Position numbers and translations under genes: made by a program
Assembly: GCA_015698045.1 (NCBI GenBank)
Contig: BLAL01000252.1
Location: 1,426,001-1,490,000 of the forward strand
Source: Rhizophagus clarus
Lineage: Eukaryota > Glomeromycota > Glomeromycetes > Glomerales > Glomeraceae
Direction: 5' to 3'
Length of the DNA: 64,000 nt
In this document: piece by piece, positions 23,916 to 34,417 of the stretch
How positions within the stretch are numbered: the stretch's first letter is position 1
Layout of the letters: each line of letters starts with the position of its first letter
Notes under the pieces: generated by a model
Told to the model about the DNA's origin: nothing
Database searches by the model: none
Seen by the model: only the letters and a program-made list of their open reading frames with translations

Positions 23916-24427
23916 AGATTATTTACGTTAACGCTAAAATAAGAAATTATAAAATCAAACAATTTCTCTAATAATAATTAAATTACTATGCTATCTTAGT
24001 AATAAACTTGATTATTAGTTATTTATTAAAATTTTTTAATCCAAGAGCGAAAATAAATATATATAAATCAACCTTGTCATTTCCTTCGGCGAGACCTATT
24101 AAATGTTCAAAAAGTTTGATTGGGTTTTCGCGTGCGAGTTATCAAATGATTAGGTAATACAAACTTATTTAGGATGTGATACATGATTTCCTTTATTTGC
24201 GGGATCGGTTGATTATATTGAAACACTTTTCGCACTTATTAGCATTTATATTATCAATTAAAAGTATCAACTTATATTTGAAGATAAGAAATTTATTATA
24301 AGTTTATTTATAATTTTGATTTTTTCATAGATAGATTGCTATTTGATAATTAATTAATTGGTTAAGATTCGTCAGGTACTTTAATAAAGAATTATATATA
24401 ATTTGATAATAGACTTTAATAACAAAC
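23916..24427. other. AT-rich intergenic stretch
   Basis: No coding sequence or structured repeat could be supported. It is the 3' flank of the minus-strand SANT-like gene. Confidence 0.55.
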
Positions 24428-26368
24428 CTATCTCCTTTTCTTTCTCAATCCAATACGTCTTGTTAGTTCTTGATCCATTTTCAAAGCCCTGATTCTGGCA
24501 TTCTTTTGATTTATATTTAATATTGCTTCGTTCCTTTCAAAAAAAAACCAAACTTTTTCCTCTTTCAAGACTTTTACCTTCTCTTCTAGTTGATTGATTC
24601 TTTTCTTAAGAGTCTCAACATAACCTGCAGAGGGAAGGAATTAAAGAGGAATAGCAGACGGTGGGGTCAGTTATGATCAACTCACCCAGCAGGAGAGCCA
24701 CGATAAAGCAAAGGCTAGGCACCCGACAGTCCAACAATTCAGGTACTTCACAGGACCATTAAGAACATCAACCTGAGAGGTGAGTTCACAGTAACCATTT
24801 TAGAAGTTTAAACCCAAGCCAGACTATGTACGGAAAGCCGTGGTATTCACCCACCTATTTCATAAATTATCTTTCGCTTTTTCTTCAATATTTTTATTCT
24901 GAAACAATGTACCGATTTTGCCTTTGTGGTCTGTGATTTGTGAGGCTTGCGACGGCTCATATTTCTGTATAAGATATAATAAAGAAGATAAATAATTGTA
25001 GTCGATACTTCAGAAAATAAATCATGACTCATAATCTCTGCATGCAGAGAAATGCAAACCTATAAGAGAGGAGAGGAAAAGTGGAAACAGTTTTAAGAAA
25101 AGGAGAAATATTTATATGAAATAGGCCTAATACGTCAACATGAAGAAAGGAACCTTTTATGAATCCATTTCATGAAGATATAAAATATATTTGACTAAAG
25201 GATTATACCAGGAAAAGCTTTTTCTTTCATCATAGGAATGGAAAACATACTAAATTGGAAATTTTAAATGTGCTAGAGAAAATCGATGATAGAAAATGAT
25301 GTAATTTAATGTGTAGAATTCAATAATGTTTAAGGGGCAGATTCACTGAGTTGGTCACACAAGTACAATTAAATTCTCATCACTTTAAAATTTTATTAAT
25401 AACGAATTAACAAAGAAAACTTTATTTGTTAAATGTTGGCTTTATTGTATCAATTATTAAGGTTTTGCATTATTTTTGTATCAAATTATTAAGTTTAGCA
25501 TTATTTGATTATCGTATCAAACTATTAACAGTTAAAGTTTAGCATCAAATAAAAGAAAAAATTTTTAGAAAAATTTCATAGGTGAAAAAAGGAAAAAAAT
25601 TTTGTACTTACCATTATCGATAGTATCATTATTATCCACAGTATTCTGGCTATTGTTGTTGCTTCAGGCTATAAATTGATTAAGAAAATCAATAAAAAAA
25701 TCTATAACTTGATTAAATTTTTTTTATGATTTATATACATCTTCTATTCCTTCGATTTCTTCAATTTCGAGTCTGGCTAACTCTGATTGAAACTTGTACA
25801 AATTGATCATCTAGAAACATATTAAATAATATTGGAATACATAATTCTAAATAAATATAAAGCAATTAGAATTCTTACCCGGTTTTTTCCAGAAGCGGGT
25901 ATTTATTATGTTGAAGAAAACCGCTCCTGGGTGACTCCTCACGCCTCTAGGGTCATTGGCAATGACCAATAATTGATCCTAAAATATTTTAAAGTCATTA
26001 ATATTACACAAATTTTTATTTATTAATATTTAACTCACATGATAGTTAGTAACGAGCCCATTGAACTTCGTCTAGCATTGTTGTCCTATATAGTTACATC
26101 CACAAGTATTATTAACATTTTCTGCTACTGATCTCCAGAATTTTTTTCTGCTGCGCCCTGGAATTTGGTAATAATATTCGTAATTTCGTGACCTCTGCTG
26201 CTCAATGAGCACAGCGGTTTGTTTATCTGTCCATTCTACCCAGTCAGTGGAGATGCTGCGAAGAAAAGTAGAATTAGATAAAGATTCGGCGTTATCAGTA
26301 CGATGTTGAAATGAGGTTGAAGGATCGCGAGAGGTTGATGATATTGTATTTGTGTTATTTAAAGACAT
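24428..26368 (-). pseudogene. SANT/Myb-like (trihelix-type) DNA-binding protein, decayed multi-exon gene
   Basis: Likely exons on the minus strand are 26368-26039, 25978-25879, 25810-25739, 25668-25612, 24964-24855 and 24624-24428. The first encodes a SANT/Myb-like domain: WVEWTDKQTAVLIEQQ, then YYYQIPGRSRKKFWRSVAEN, then TKFNGLVTNYH. The second gives DQLLVIANDPRGVRSHPG and the third INLYKFQSELARLEIEEIEG. The last encodes a coiled coil, YVETLKKRINQLEEKVKVLK, ending in a basic RRIGLRKKRR tail. Exon 1 has an in-frame TAG just before TKFNGL, the exon 2/3 join is out of phase, and exon 5 ends with a stop, so the gene looks broken. A GC-richer 220-bp stretch sits between the last two exons. The plus-strand gene at 34418 shares the domain. 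Function beyond DNA binding is unknown. Confidence 0.6.
24630..24850. other. GC-richer insert-like stretch inside the last intron of the SANT-like gene
   Basis: Composition is near 45 % GC in a surrounding of about 25 %. It contains AGGTGAGTTCACAG and CGATAAAGCAAAGGCTAGGC. No frame, poly-A or terminal repeat could be established, so it may be an old insertion. Confidence 0.35.
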
Positions 26369-26483
26369 TATTAGAATTTTTGAAATTTTGCGATGTTATA
26401 TTTGACAAAAATTTGTTATATATGAGTGAATATAAGACAAGAAATATATAATTAAAAAATTAAAAAATGTGAGAAAGTTCCAT

Positions 26484-26643
26484 TTTTTAATTATTTTTTC
26501 TAATAATTCTAATTACGCCATTTCAATCATTTTTTCTAACAATTCTAATTACGCCATTTCAATTATTTTTTTCTAACAATTAATTACGCCATTCAATTAT
26601 TTTTTCTAACAATTCTGATTACGCCATTTCAATTATTTTTTCC
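26484..26643 (+). repeat. 36-bp tandem repeat just upstream of the SANT-like gene
   Basis: The unit CTAATTACGCCATTTCAATT plus ATTTTTTCTAACAATT repeats about 4.5 times; ATTACGCC starts at 26512, 26548, 26583 and 26618. It lies 115-275 bp upstream of the minus-strand start codon at 26368, in the promoter position. Confidence 0.9.
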
Positions 26644-27347
26644 TTTTTAAATTAAAATGATTTCATTAATTCATGATATTACATCATAAATTCATAGAAT
26701 TTTGAAAATTAATTCCGTCTCTTGTCCATTAAAAGTGATTAAAATGTCAATTTTCCATTGTTTCCCATTGTACAAAAAAAAATTAGCCATTAAAAGTGAT
26801 TAAAAATTTTACGTAAAAAATTAACTTTATTTACTCATAATATTTTATCACATCTTTTACGATATTTTCTAATGCGAAAAAAAAAATTTGATTTATTTTA
26901 CTTTTCGTGATTGATTTAATGTGTTAATTTTCAAACGTTTAAAAAAAATTAATAAATATTGAGCGCGTTGAATGAGGATTATACTTATGTAATACGTGAG
27001 ACATTCTAAACTTAAACCTTCTAGAATTATACTTATTAAGATGAAATACATGATTATCACTTAGTTTGAAAATGGAAATCAAATATGGGACATACTACAA
27101 TTCGTAACACCGAAATTACAAGTCCAGCAAAAAACTTACAATGTATGACTATTAACATGCGTATTTTATTTATATGACCATATTTATTGATTTAATTGAA
27201 AAAATTAATGAATATTAAAATATTTTTAAATTTTATAGCGCAAAAATCATTTATTAATGATTAATTAAAGAGCGCTACTAAATCTATAATTTAATTTTAT
27301 TAATATTTATGAATAAAGACGTAATGTGTTAAATAAAAATGACTTAC
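26644..27347. other. AT-rich spacer between two minus-strand genes
   Basis: A duplicated CATTAAAAGTGATTAAAA word is seen near 26727 and 26790. No exon that could finish the gene ending at 27348 was recognised here. Confidence 0.5.
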
Positions 27348-28627
27348 ATGTTCCAAAGAATTTACTATCCTGTTGCCACTTCGAGAGGGAACAATTATAT
27401 CCTTCATCATACTATTCAAGTTCTTAACGGCAGATAGATCTTTGCCATTCCAAGAAACCTTGAAGGTTTCTCTTATAAAATCTATTAACGTATCGAAGCT
27501 ACCAATCTTTTTCATTTCAGAGAGATTTACAGCAGCGAGCTGTCGATTCAAGAGTTTTTGAACAAAATGTTCATCAACATAATCTTTTACTTCTTTATTT
27601 GACAGGCTACCAGTGATCGCTCTACAGTTAATTATTTTTTATTAACATAACAATAAACTCATTAGATATAAGATATATTATCAAACAATAAAATAAAATA
27701 TACCTATTTTTTCTAATATTTTTATATTCATTTATCTCATGTTCAATATTTTGATTAAGTTTATTACGGTAGTCAGCAAAAGCTTGACGAGTTTTCTCTA
27801 AGAAATTTTTTTCCTTCTGTACTGTAAATTTGAACCTTGAAAATTTTTTTAATTAATTCATCAAATGTCTCCCCGCGCGGATTGCAGGTACGAAGAAAGA
27901 GACATTTGATAGACTCGTCCCAAAGACGAGCATTATCCTAAAATATTAAAAGATATGTTATTTACTTTAAAGAATTGGGTACAAAATAAATATATTTAGC
28001 ACTAACATCAGCACTAAACGTTGAAGATGTTGAGCCAGAACCGGAATTCATTTCTAACATTTTATTTGCTAGATGAAGAATATGTGGATGGGCGACGAGA
28101 AAATTGCATATTTCTAAATTACTTTTAAACCCAACAGGAATGGGTTCATCCAAATTTACGAGTTTATCATCCGTCATATTCATTTTATCTCTATCATGAT
28201 CATCACTATCGTTATCTGAACTACCACTTTTCCCTTCTTCGCGATCTTCTCTTTCTTTTTCATCTTCCTTTCCATCATCTTTTTCTCTTCCATCATCATC
28301 TTCTCTTTCATCATTATTTCCTCAGTTAGAAGCTAAACCTATTATTTAGTAGTATATCATTTAATTAAAGATTAAATATATTATTAAATATTAAGGCCAC
28401 ACACATATGTGATATGTATATAATATTTACCTGAAATGAATTGATCAATATCGTTAATATTAGTCTTCTTCATTTTCTTCACTTTTTGACTTAGACTTTG
28501 ATTTTTCGAAATCGGTACTATTATACATATTTTCGGTATCATTTTATTCTCAAAGTAAAATTTATTATAATTATATTTTATAAAGTTACATACCTGCTGT
28601 CTCTTGATTTGCCTTACGTTTAGACAT
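27348..28627 (-). pseudogene. Unidentified multi-exon gene, decayed and lacking a clear last exon
   Basis: The start (MSKRKANQETA) is at 28627-28594. Likely further exons are about 28548-28432, then 28338-28007, 27937-27704 and 27621-27348, all with GT-AG borders. The protein has a Lys/Glu/Asp-rich N-terminal part, then LDEPIPVGFKSNLEICNFLV, DNARLWDESIKCLFLRTCNP, NFLEKTRQAFADYRNKLNQ and LNRQLAAVNLSEMKKIGSF. I do not recognise the family. The reading frame has a stop early in the third exon, and a frame change in an A/T run near 27835. A consensus donor (CAT|GTAAGT) at 27348 has no visible partner exon downstream. It lies in the same orientation as the SANT-like gene 1 kb further on and may have arrived or decayed with it. 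Confidence 0.5.
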
Positions 28628-28907
28628 AGCAAAAAATAAAGATACAAGATACAAAAATTCTGAGATACAAAAATTCGAACAAAGTAAAATATAAATAAGA
28701 GACCTCATCCCAATTCCCAAACCCCCAAGCTAACCTTGCATTTCCAAATTTATATGGTATATGTTGAGATTATACCATATTGAAATGTTTATTTTGTGAC
28801 AATCTTACAAGGGGAGACGATTTGTTTAGAATTGAAAATAGAATCGATTTGAATTATACAAAAATTTAAATTTTAATTATTTAACATATTGACATATTTA
28901 CATAACG

Positions 28908-28976
28908 AAAGGAAATTTTTATTTAACGAAAGGAAAATTTAGATTTACTTATTTAACGAAAGAAAATTTTTATTTG
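28908..28976 (+). repeat. Short TTTAACGAAAGG tandem repeat
   Basis: Three spaced copies of AACGAAAGGAAATTTTTAT-like text with small length changes. Confidence 0.6.
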
Positions 28977-29822
28977 TAAGTTGCTAAAGTATTTGTTTAT
29001 GAACAAATAGGACTATCGTTACATCATTCAATAAGAATCTGCAGATGTTTATCTAAGATAAATTTGCACTTCCTTTTTTGATTAAGCGTAGTAAACATAA
29101 CCTTTTACAGCCATAATTGCTGATATAATACATACTATTGTACAAAATACAAATAAATATTAGTGAGATTATTTAATTAACAGACCTTGCTTTAGTTAGG
29201 TTCAGAGATGATGCTTGAATCTCGATCGATTGATAATAACAAATAATGAATAAATGCACTTTGAATATAAATGAGAGTCATGTTTCAAATAATAATGCGA
29301 AGTATGTAATTAAATGACTATATTGTATTGTTTAGTTTATTATTATTATATTGTAAATCTTGACATTTTTATATTGATGATAAAATAATAACGTAAAGCG
29401 TGAATATAAGAAAAAAACTTTTTACATAATATGTGGTAAACGTCTCTAGCTTATGTAAATATGGCTCTAAGACAATCCTTGTGTCAATGTCTTGACAGTA
29501 ACATCGCACAGGTCAAGAACGTAATATTTGCAGCTCTAAGTGATACAAGAGTGTGATTGAATCTAAAATTCCATTTTCTGGCACATGTTTATTGACCATC
29601 TAATCAACAATTAATTTATATTCAGATAGTTCAACAGTGTACTGTATCGAACATTGACCTCTCATACCGATTTCATAAAAGAATTCTTCTATATATTAGT
29701 AAAACTTCGGTAATTTATTTTTTTTTTTTTTGTATGTTTAGTGAAATTACAGCCTAGATTAGATTATCTTTTTTTTCTCTAATTAGATTAGATTACTATA
29801 ATTATATCAAAGTACCATAAAT
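28977..29822. other. AT-rich intergenic stretch
   Basis: No coding sequence or RNA gene recognised. TTAGATTAGATTA words recur near 29755-29795. Confidence 0.5.
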
Positions 29823-30205
29823 CACTGGTCAAAATTGATGCTATCGGGTACATATTAGGTACATATCGGATACCTGATATGTACCCGATATGTGTGAAAT
29901 ATGTGTATACTATTTAATAATACTACACATATCAGGTACCCGATATGTACTCGTCGGATGCAGAAAATCGGTGACATATAATGTACATATTGGGTACATT
30001 TCTCATACATATTGGGTAGTTAAATATCGGTTACATATCATAGATTTATTGGGTACCCGATATATTTTAAAAAAATATCGGACAGATATTATACACTTAT
30101 CGAATAGTGCTAATAAGTATCCTATATATACCCGATATGTATCCTATTTGTATTTGAAATATAAGCATAATTTCATAATTTTCACACATATTAGATAGCC
30201 GAAAA
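29823..30205 (+). repeat. Palindrome-rich repeat of the ATCGGGTACCCGAT family
   Basis: The stretch begins CACTGGTCAAAATTGATGCT and is filled with variants of GGTACCCGATATGT and its reverse complement ACATATCGGGTACC, giving many overlapping hairpins. The open frame here is an accident of the repeat word. A second copy with the same terminal sequence, in opposite orientation, is at 36553-36786. Confidence 0.8.
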
Positions 30206-30439
30206 GTATAGCATTTATGGGGCATTAATAGTAGTAGATTTATAATTTAAATACAATTGTAATTTAAAAGTAATTTAATTCATTTAATTGTAATTACTGA
30301 AAGTTTTATTTATATTTTCAATCGATAATAAAAAAAAATATTATACAAAAAATATTATAAAAAAAATTCACTACTCTTTACACAAATTTACAATTAATGT
30401 TCACTTGTTTGCTTGTTTTTATTTCATTATATCTATTTA

Positions 30440-30688
30440 ATTTGAAAAAAAGTAAAATGTTAGTAATAAAAGTATTAGTATGAATATTAGTAGAAGTGTT
30501 AGCAAAAGAAAAGGAACGTTAATAAAAAAATTTTTACATTAGAAAGTGTTAGTATTAATGTTAATATGAAAATTAGTAGAAGTAGAAAAGGAATGTCAAT
30601 AAAAAAAAAATATAAAGTATAAGTATTAATGTTAGTGTTAATGTTAGTAAAAGTGTTAGTAAAAGTAAAAAATAAAAAATGTTTAACA
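30440..30688 (+). repeat. Degenerate GTTAGTA/AAAGTGTTAG repeat
   Basis: Irregular recurrence of GTTAGTAAAAGTGTTAG-like words with interruptions. It merges into the tandem duplication that follows. Confidence 0.6.
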
Positions 30689-30991
30689 GTAGAACATTGT
30701 TAGTAGGAACGTTAGTAGGAGGAAACACATTAGAAAAAAATATTAGTAAGAGTGTTAACAGGATGGAAAAAGAAATTTCAACAAAAAATGTACCTTTGTA
30801 TTTATTTTTTAGAAAAACTAATAAAGTAAAAAACTCGATAGTAGAACATTGTTTAGGATGTTAGTGAGAAGAAATACATTGGAAAAATATATTAATAAGA
30901 GTGTTAAGAATAACATAATAATGGGAAAAGAAATTTCAACAAAAAATATACCTTTATCTTTATTTTTTAGACAAAAACAATAAAGTAAAAA
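30689..30991 (+). repeat. Two-copy tandem duplication of about 152 bp
   Basis: GTAGAACATTGT starts both copies (30689 and 30841). Both continue with AATAAGAGTGTTAA-like text and AGAAATTTCAACAAAAAAT, and end ATAAAGTAAAAA. Small indels separate the copies. Confidence 0.85.
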
Positions 30992-31387
30992 TTTGAGAGA
31001 GAAAGAAAAAGTTTTTGAAAAAAAAAAAAAAAAAATACGATAAATAAATAATTAAATCATGATCGTGCAATCACATGATCAACAAAATTATCAATTTTTA
31101 TTGGTTATTTGGGTAATATTATATTCAGCCACATTAGCCACAAAATCGGTCACCTATCGAATGCACAAGTCAATATTAGCGAAGAAGCACAAACTTGATT
31201 ATTCACTATTCGTGCTCAGCTTGAGTTGATAAAATTATTAAAAAATCACTGATTTTATTAAATTTATCAGAATTTTTATACTTAATTAAAGATGATTAAA
31301 TTAAGTTTTACTACCGATTTCATTATAACGTTACCAACTTTTTTGTTAATCTTGGATATTTTATTTTGAATTTAAATTGTTCACTTT

Positions 31388-31428
31388 GAACTCGAGTTGA
31401 ACTCGAGTTCAACTCGAGTTTAACTCGT
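31388..31428 (+). repeat. CTCGAGTT palindromic repeat
   Basis: Three successive GAACTCGAGTT units form nested palindromes. A related flank (GAGTTTAACT, then TGTATTGTAGATCTGTA) recurs near 31648-31700, which suggests a local duplication. Confidence 0.7.
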
Positions 31429-31925
31429 TCGCTCAAGATCTTTGTGTAATGTATTGTAGATCTGTAATTGTTTTATTTGTAGTCTATAATTGGCAAAAGC
31501 TTATTATAAACCAAAATAAAAAACACTATTTATTTACGTATCTGTATTATTAGATTTTACCTTTTTTAGATTTAATATATAATTAAAAAGAAGACCTTTA
31601 TCTTGATATTTTGGAATCACGATCATAACAATTGACTTTAGGTCGAGTTTAACTTGTTCATTGTGATTGATTGTATTGTAGATCTGTATCTGTATTATAA
31701 TTAATATAAAGAAGACAGATCATAACAATCATGACATATTTGAGAAATTAGAACAATTTACGTAAATGTTCTTGAAGGGTAATTAATATAATAATACAAG
31801 GTGATAAAAAATTGTTTATAAAAAGAAGTTTCATTTTTTTTTTCTTACAATAAATTTGTTGTCGTTATTTTTATTATATATTCTTTTTCTTAAAATTTGT
31901 TACCGTTATTTTTTATTATTATATA

Positions 31926-34401
31926 CAGTCGTACCTCTATATAGTCACCCCCTATATAAGCACACCCTCTATATAATCAATACAATTTTTGCGCCCAAAT
32001 TTTTAATTAAGAAAACGACCTCTATATAGTCACAATATGATTATAGTCACAATCACATAAAATTCATGCGCCCAAACCCCCTTACTTGACCTCTATATAG
32101 TCATATCACGTGATTTTATTATAAATATATATCGATCGTTGGGAATTTTTTTTAAAAAAAAACTGTTTCATATTTATTGTAATGATAAATTTACCAATTT
32201 CTTCAACATTATTCTTCACTTTAACTATTAAATCATGATAAATTTACCAACTTTTTCAACTTTTATTTTCCAACCAACTTGTTGAGAGATCACCCGATAG
32301 TTGTTTAAATAATGATCCATAAATACGTTCAAGAATTTTACTTTTTTTTCTCAAGATGCCAGTTGTTCCAAGTGCAAAAAGAACGCGTACTGCAATAAGT
32401 GAGGACATAAAGCAACAAATATGCGTGTATGCTACCAAACCTGAAAATAAAAATAAAACACAACAACAAGTCGCGGACTACTTTAACCAGCAAAACCCAG
32501 GCCTTCACATTGACCGTTCAACAATCTCCAAGATTTTAGGAAAAAAAGCTAAGTGGCTTGCATTAATCTCAACATCAGCCAGTAAAAAGACCTTTCGTCA
32601 TAGAGAAGTTAAATATCCACAAGTTGAAAAAGCATTAGGATTATGGGTTGAAAATGCAAATGCTAATAATCTTCCAGTTTCAGAAATAATGATTAAAGAA
32701 AAAGCTTTTTATTTTGCATAGGAATTTAACATTCCACGCAAAAATATATTATTTTCAAATGGTTGGATAGAAAAATTTAAAAGACGCAATAATATTCGTT
32801 ACTATCGCTTACATGGTGAGGCAAATAGCGCACCGTTAGAAACTCTTTTTGAGGAAAGAATAAAATTGCAAACAATTTTGCAAGATTATACACTTGACAA
32901 CATATTTAATGCAGATGAAACTGGTCTCTTTTTTCGTATGGCACCTAATCAAACTCTTGCATCAGCTCCTACTCCAGGCACCAAACTGGTAATTTTTCAA
33001 TTAGATTTCAAATTTCTCTATGGATTATTATTTAATTAAATTGTTTTTTAGGACAAGACTCGCATTACTGTTCTTTTAGCAACAAATGCTATTGGTACTC
33101 AAAAACTCAAACCACTTGTAATTGGTTCTTTAAAGAACCCTAGATGTCTTCATCGAGTTAACAGAAATTCTCTTCCATGTACTTATCACACCAATTCAAA
33201 AGCATGGATGCGAAATGATATTTTTGGTGAATGGCTTGAGTATATGAATAATAAGTTTAGGGCACAAAATCGAAAAATTTTGTTACTTATTGACAATGCA
33301 TCATCTCATTTTAACCCTGATGAACATAATAATCAAGTAACTGAACATACTAATGATAGCTTGAATTTATCACACGTTAGAGTGCACTTTCTTCCCCCTA
33401 ATACAACAGCTCATTTACAACCTATGGATGCAGGCATCATCAAAAGTTTTAAGGCAATTTATAAACAACATTACATACGACATATTATTCATCAATTTGA
33501 AGCGAATGTGGATTTAAAAAGGTATTCAAATTATTGTAATTTTCATTTTTGCTTAAATATTACTTATTTTTAAATCAATACAGCAATAAAATTAATGTCA
33601 AAGAGGCTATGGAATACGTTGCTCAAGCTTGGGATTCAGTGAAAGTAGAAACAATTGTTAATTGTTGGCAAAAAACTGGAATTTTACCAAATAATAGTGA
33701 TGATGATAATAGTATCCAACAAGCTTTAATCGCACAGGAAATGGCAAATCAAGAGGATCAGGGAGGTGTTGAACTCCTTTTACAACAGTTTTCATCTCTT
33801 GAAAATATTTCAGATGAGTCTCTAGGAGAAATAAATCAATATTTAGAAATGATTGATTTGACAATTCCGACGGAACAGCCATTAACTGATGCTGAAATTA
33901 TACAATTAATTTTGGAAGAAGAAAATGAAAATCCTGAAATAAATGATGATGATAAAGAAGAACATCTAGTAATATCAATGCAGGAAGGTTTTAATAGTCT
34001 TAAAACATGGGTGTAATATTTTGAAGAGCAGGAAAGTGAAGAATTTGACATGAAAGAAATAAAAATTTTTAGAAAATACATGGGAGTTATGCATCGTAAG
34101 CTTTTTGAAAGCAAAACACAGAAGAATATTACGAGTTTTTTTATCCCAGATAATATGTAAATGCAGGAAAACTTAGTGTGTTTTGTGTTAAATATAAATA
34201 AATTTTTACATTTATATCAAATAATAAATTCCTTGATTCTTTTTTTTGCGATACAAAAAATTATAAACCCTCTATACAGTCACGATTTCATATGATTTCT
34301 ATAGAGATTGACTATACGGAGGGATTTTTATACAGTCACAACTAAATATAAGCACACTAAAAATGTGCGCCTGACCGCATGACTATAGGGAGGTACGACT
34401 G
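31926..34401 (+). mobile_element. pogo/Tigger-like DNA transposon, second family, TA target duplication
   Basis: The 2476-bp element has terminal inverted repeats CAGTCGTACCTCTATATAGT (left) and CAGTCGTACCTCCCTATAGT (right end, reverse-complemented). TA flanks both ends (31924-31925 and 34402-34403). Subterminal CTCTATATAGTCAC words recur several times at both ends and are likely transposase-binding repeats. The insertion split an ATTCTTTTTCTTAAAAT tandem repeat, pieces of which are found at about 31878 and at 34403. It lies 16 bp before the start codon of the SANT-like gene at 34418. Confidence 0.92.
32356..34160 (+). pseudogene. Nearly intact pogo/Tigger-like transposase
   Basis: Exons are 32356-32988, 33052-33521 and 33584-34160, joined by GT-AG introns of 63 and 62 nt. 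The N terminus has a helix-turn-helix (TQQQVADYFNQQ, then IDRSTISKIL). Next is a CENP-B/Tc5-type segment (NGWIEKFKRRNNI), then the DDE core: Asp in FNADETGLFF, Asp in LLLIDNASSHFN and Asp in HLQPMDAGIIKSF. The C-terminal tail is acidic and ends SFFIPDNM. Only two in-frame stops are seen, at 32719 and 34014, and reading resumes in frame after each, so it is a young fossil or has sequencing-level damage. Intron positions differ from those of the element at 3962, so the two are separate lineages. Confidence 0.88.
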
Positions 34402-34417
34402 TATTCTTTTTCTTAAA

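Noticed and set aside
29890-30198. 102-residue open frame in the palindromic repeat
   Set aside because: Composition (I, Y, H, R, T) follows directly from the GGTACCCGATATGT word; a repeat artefact.
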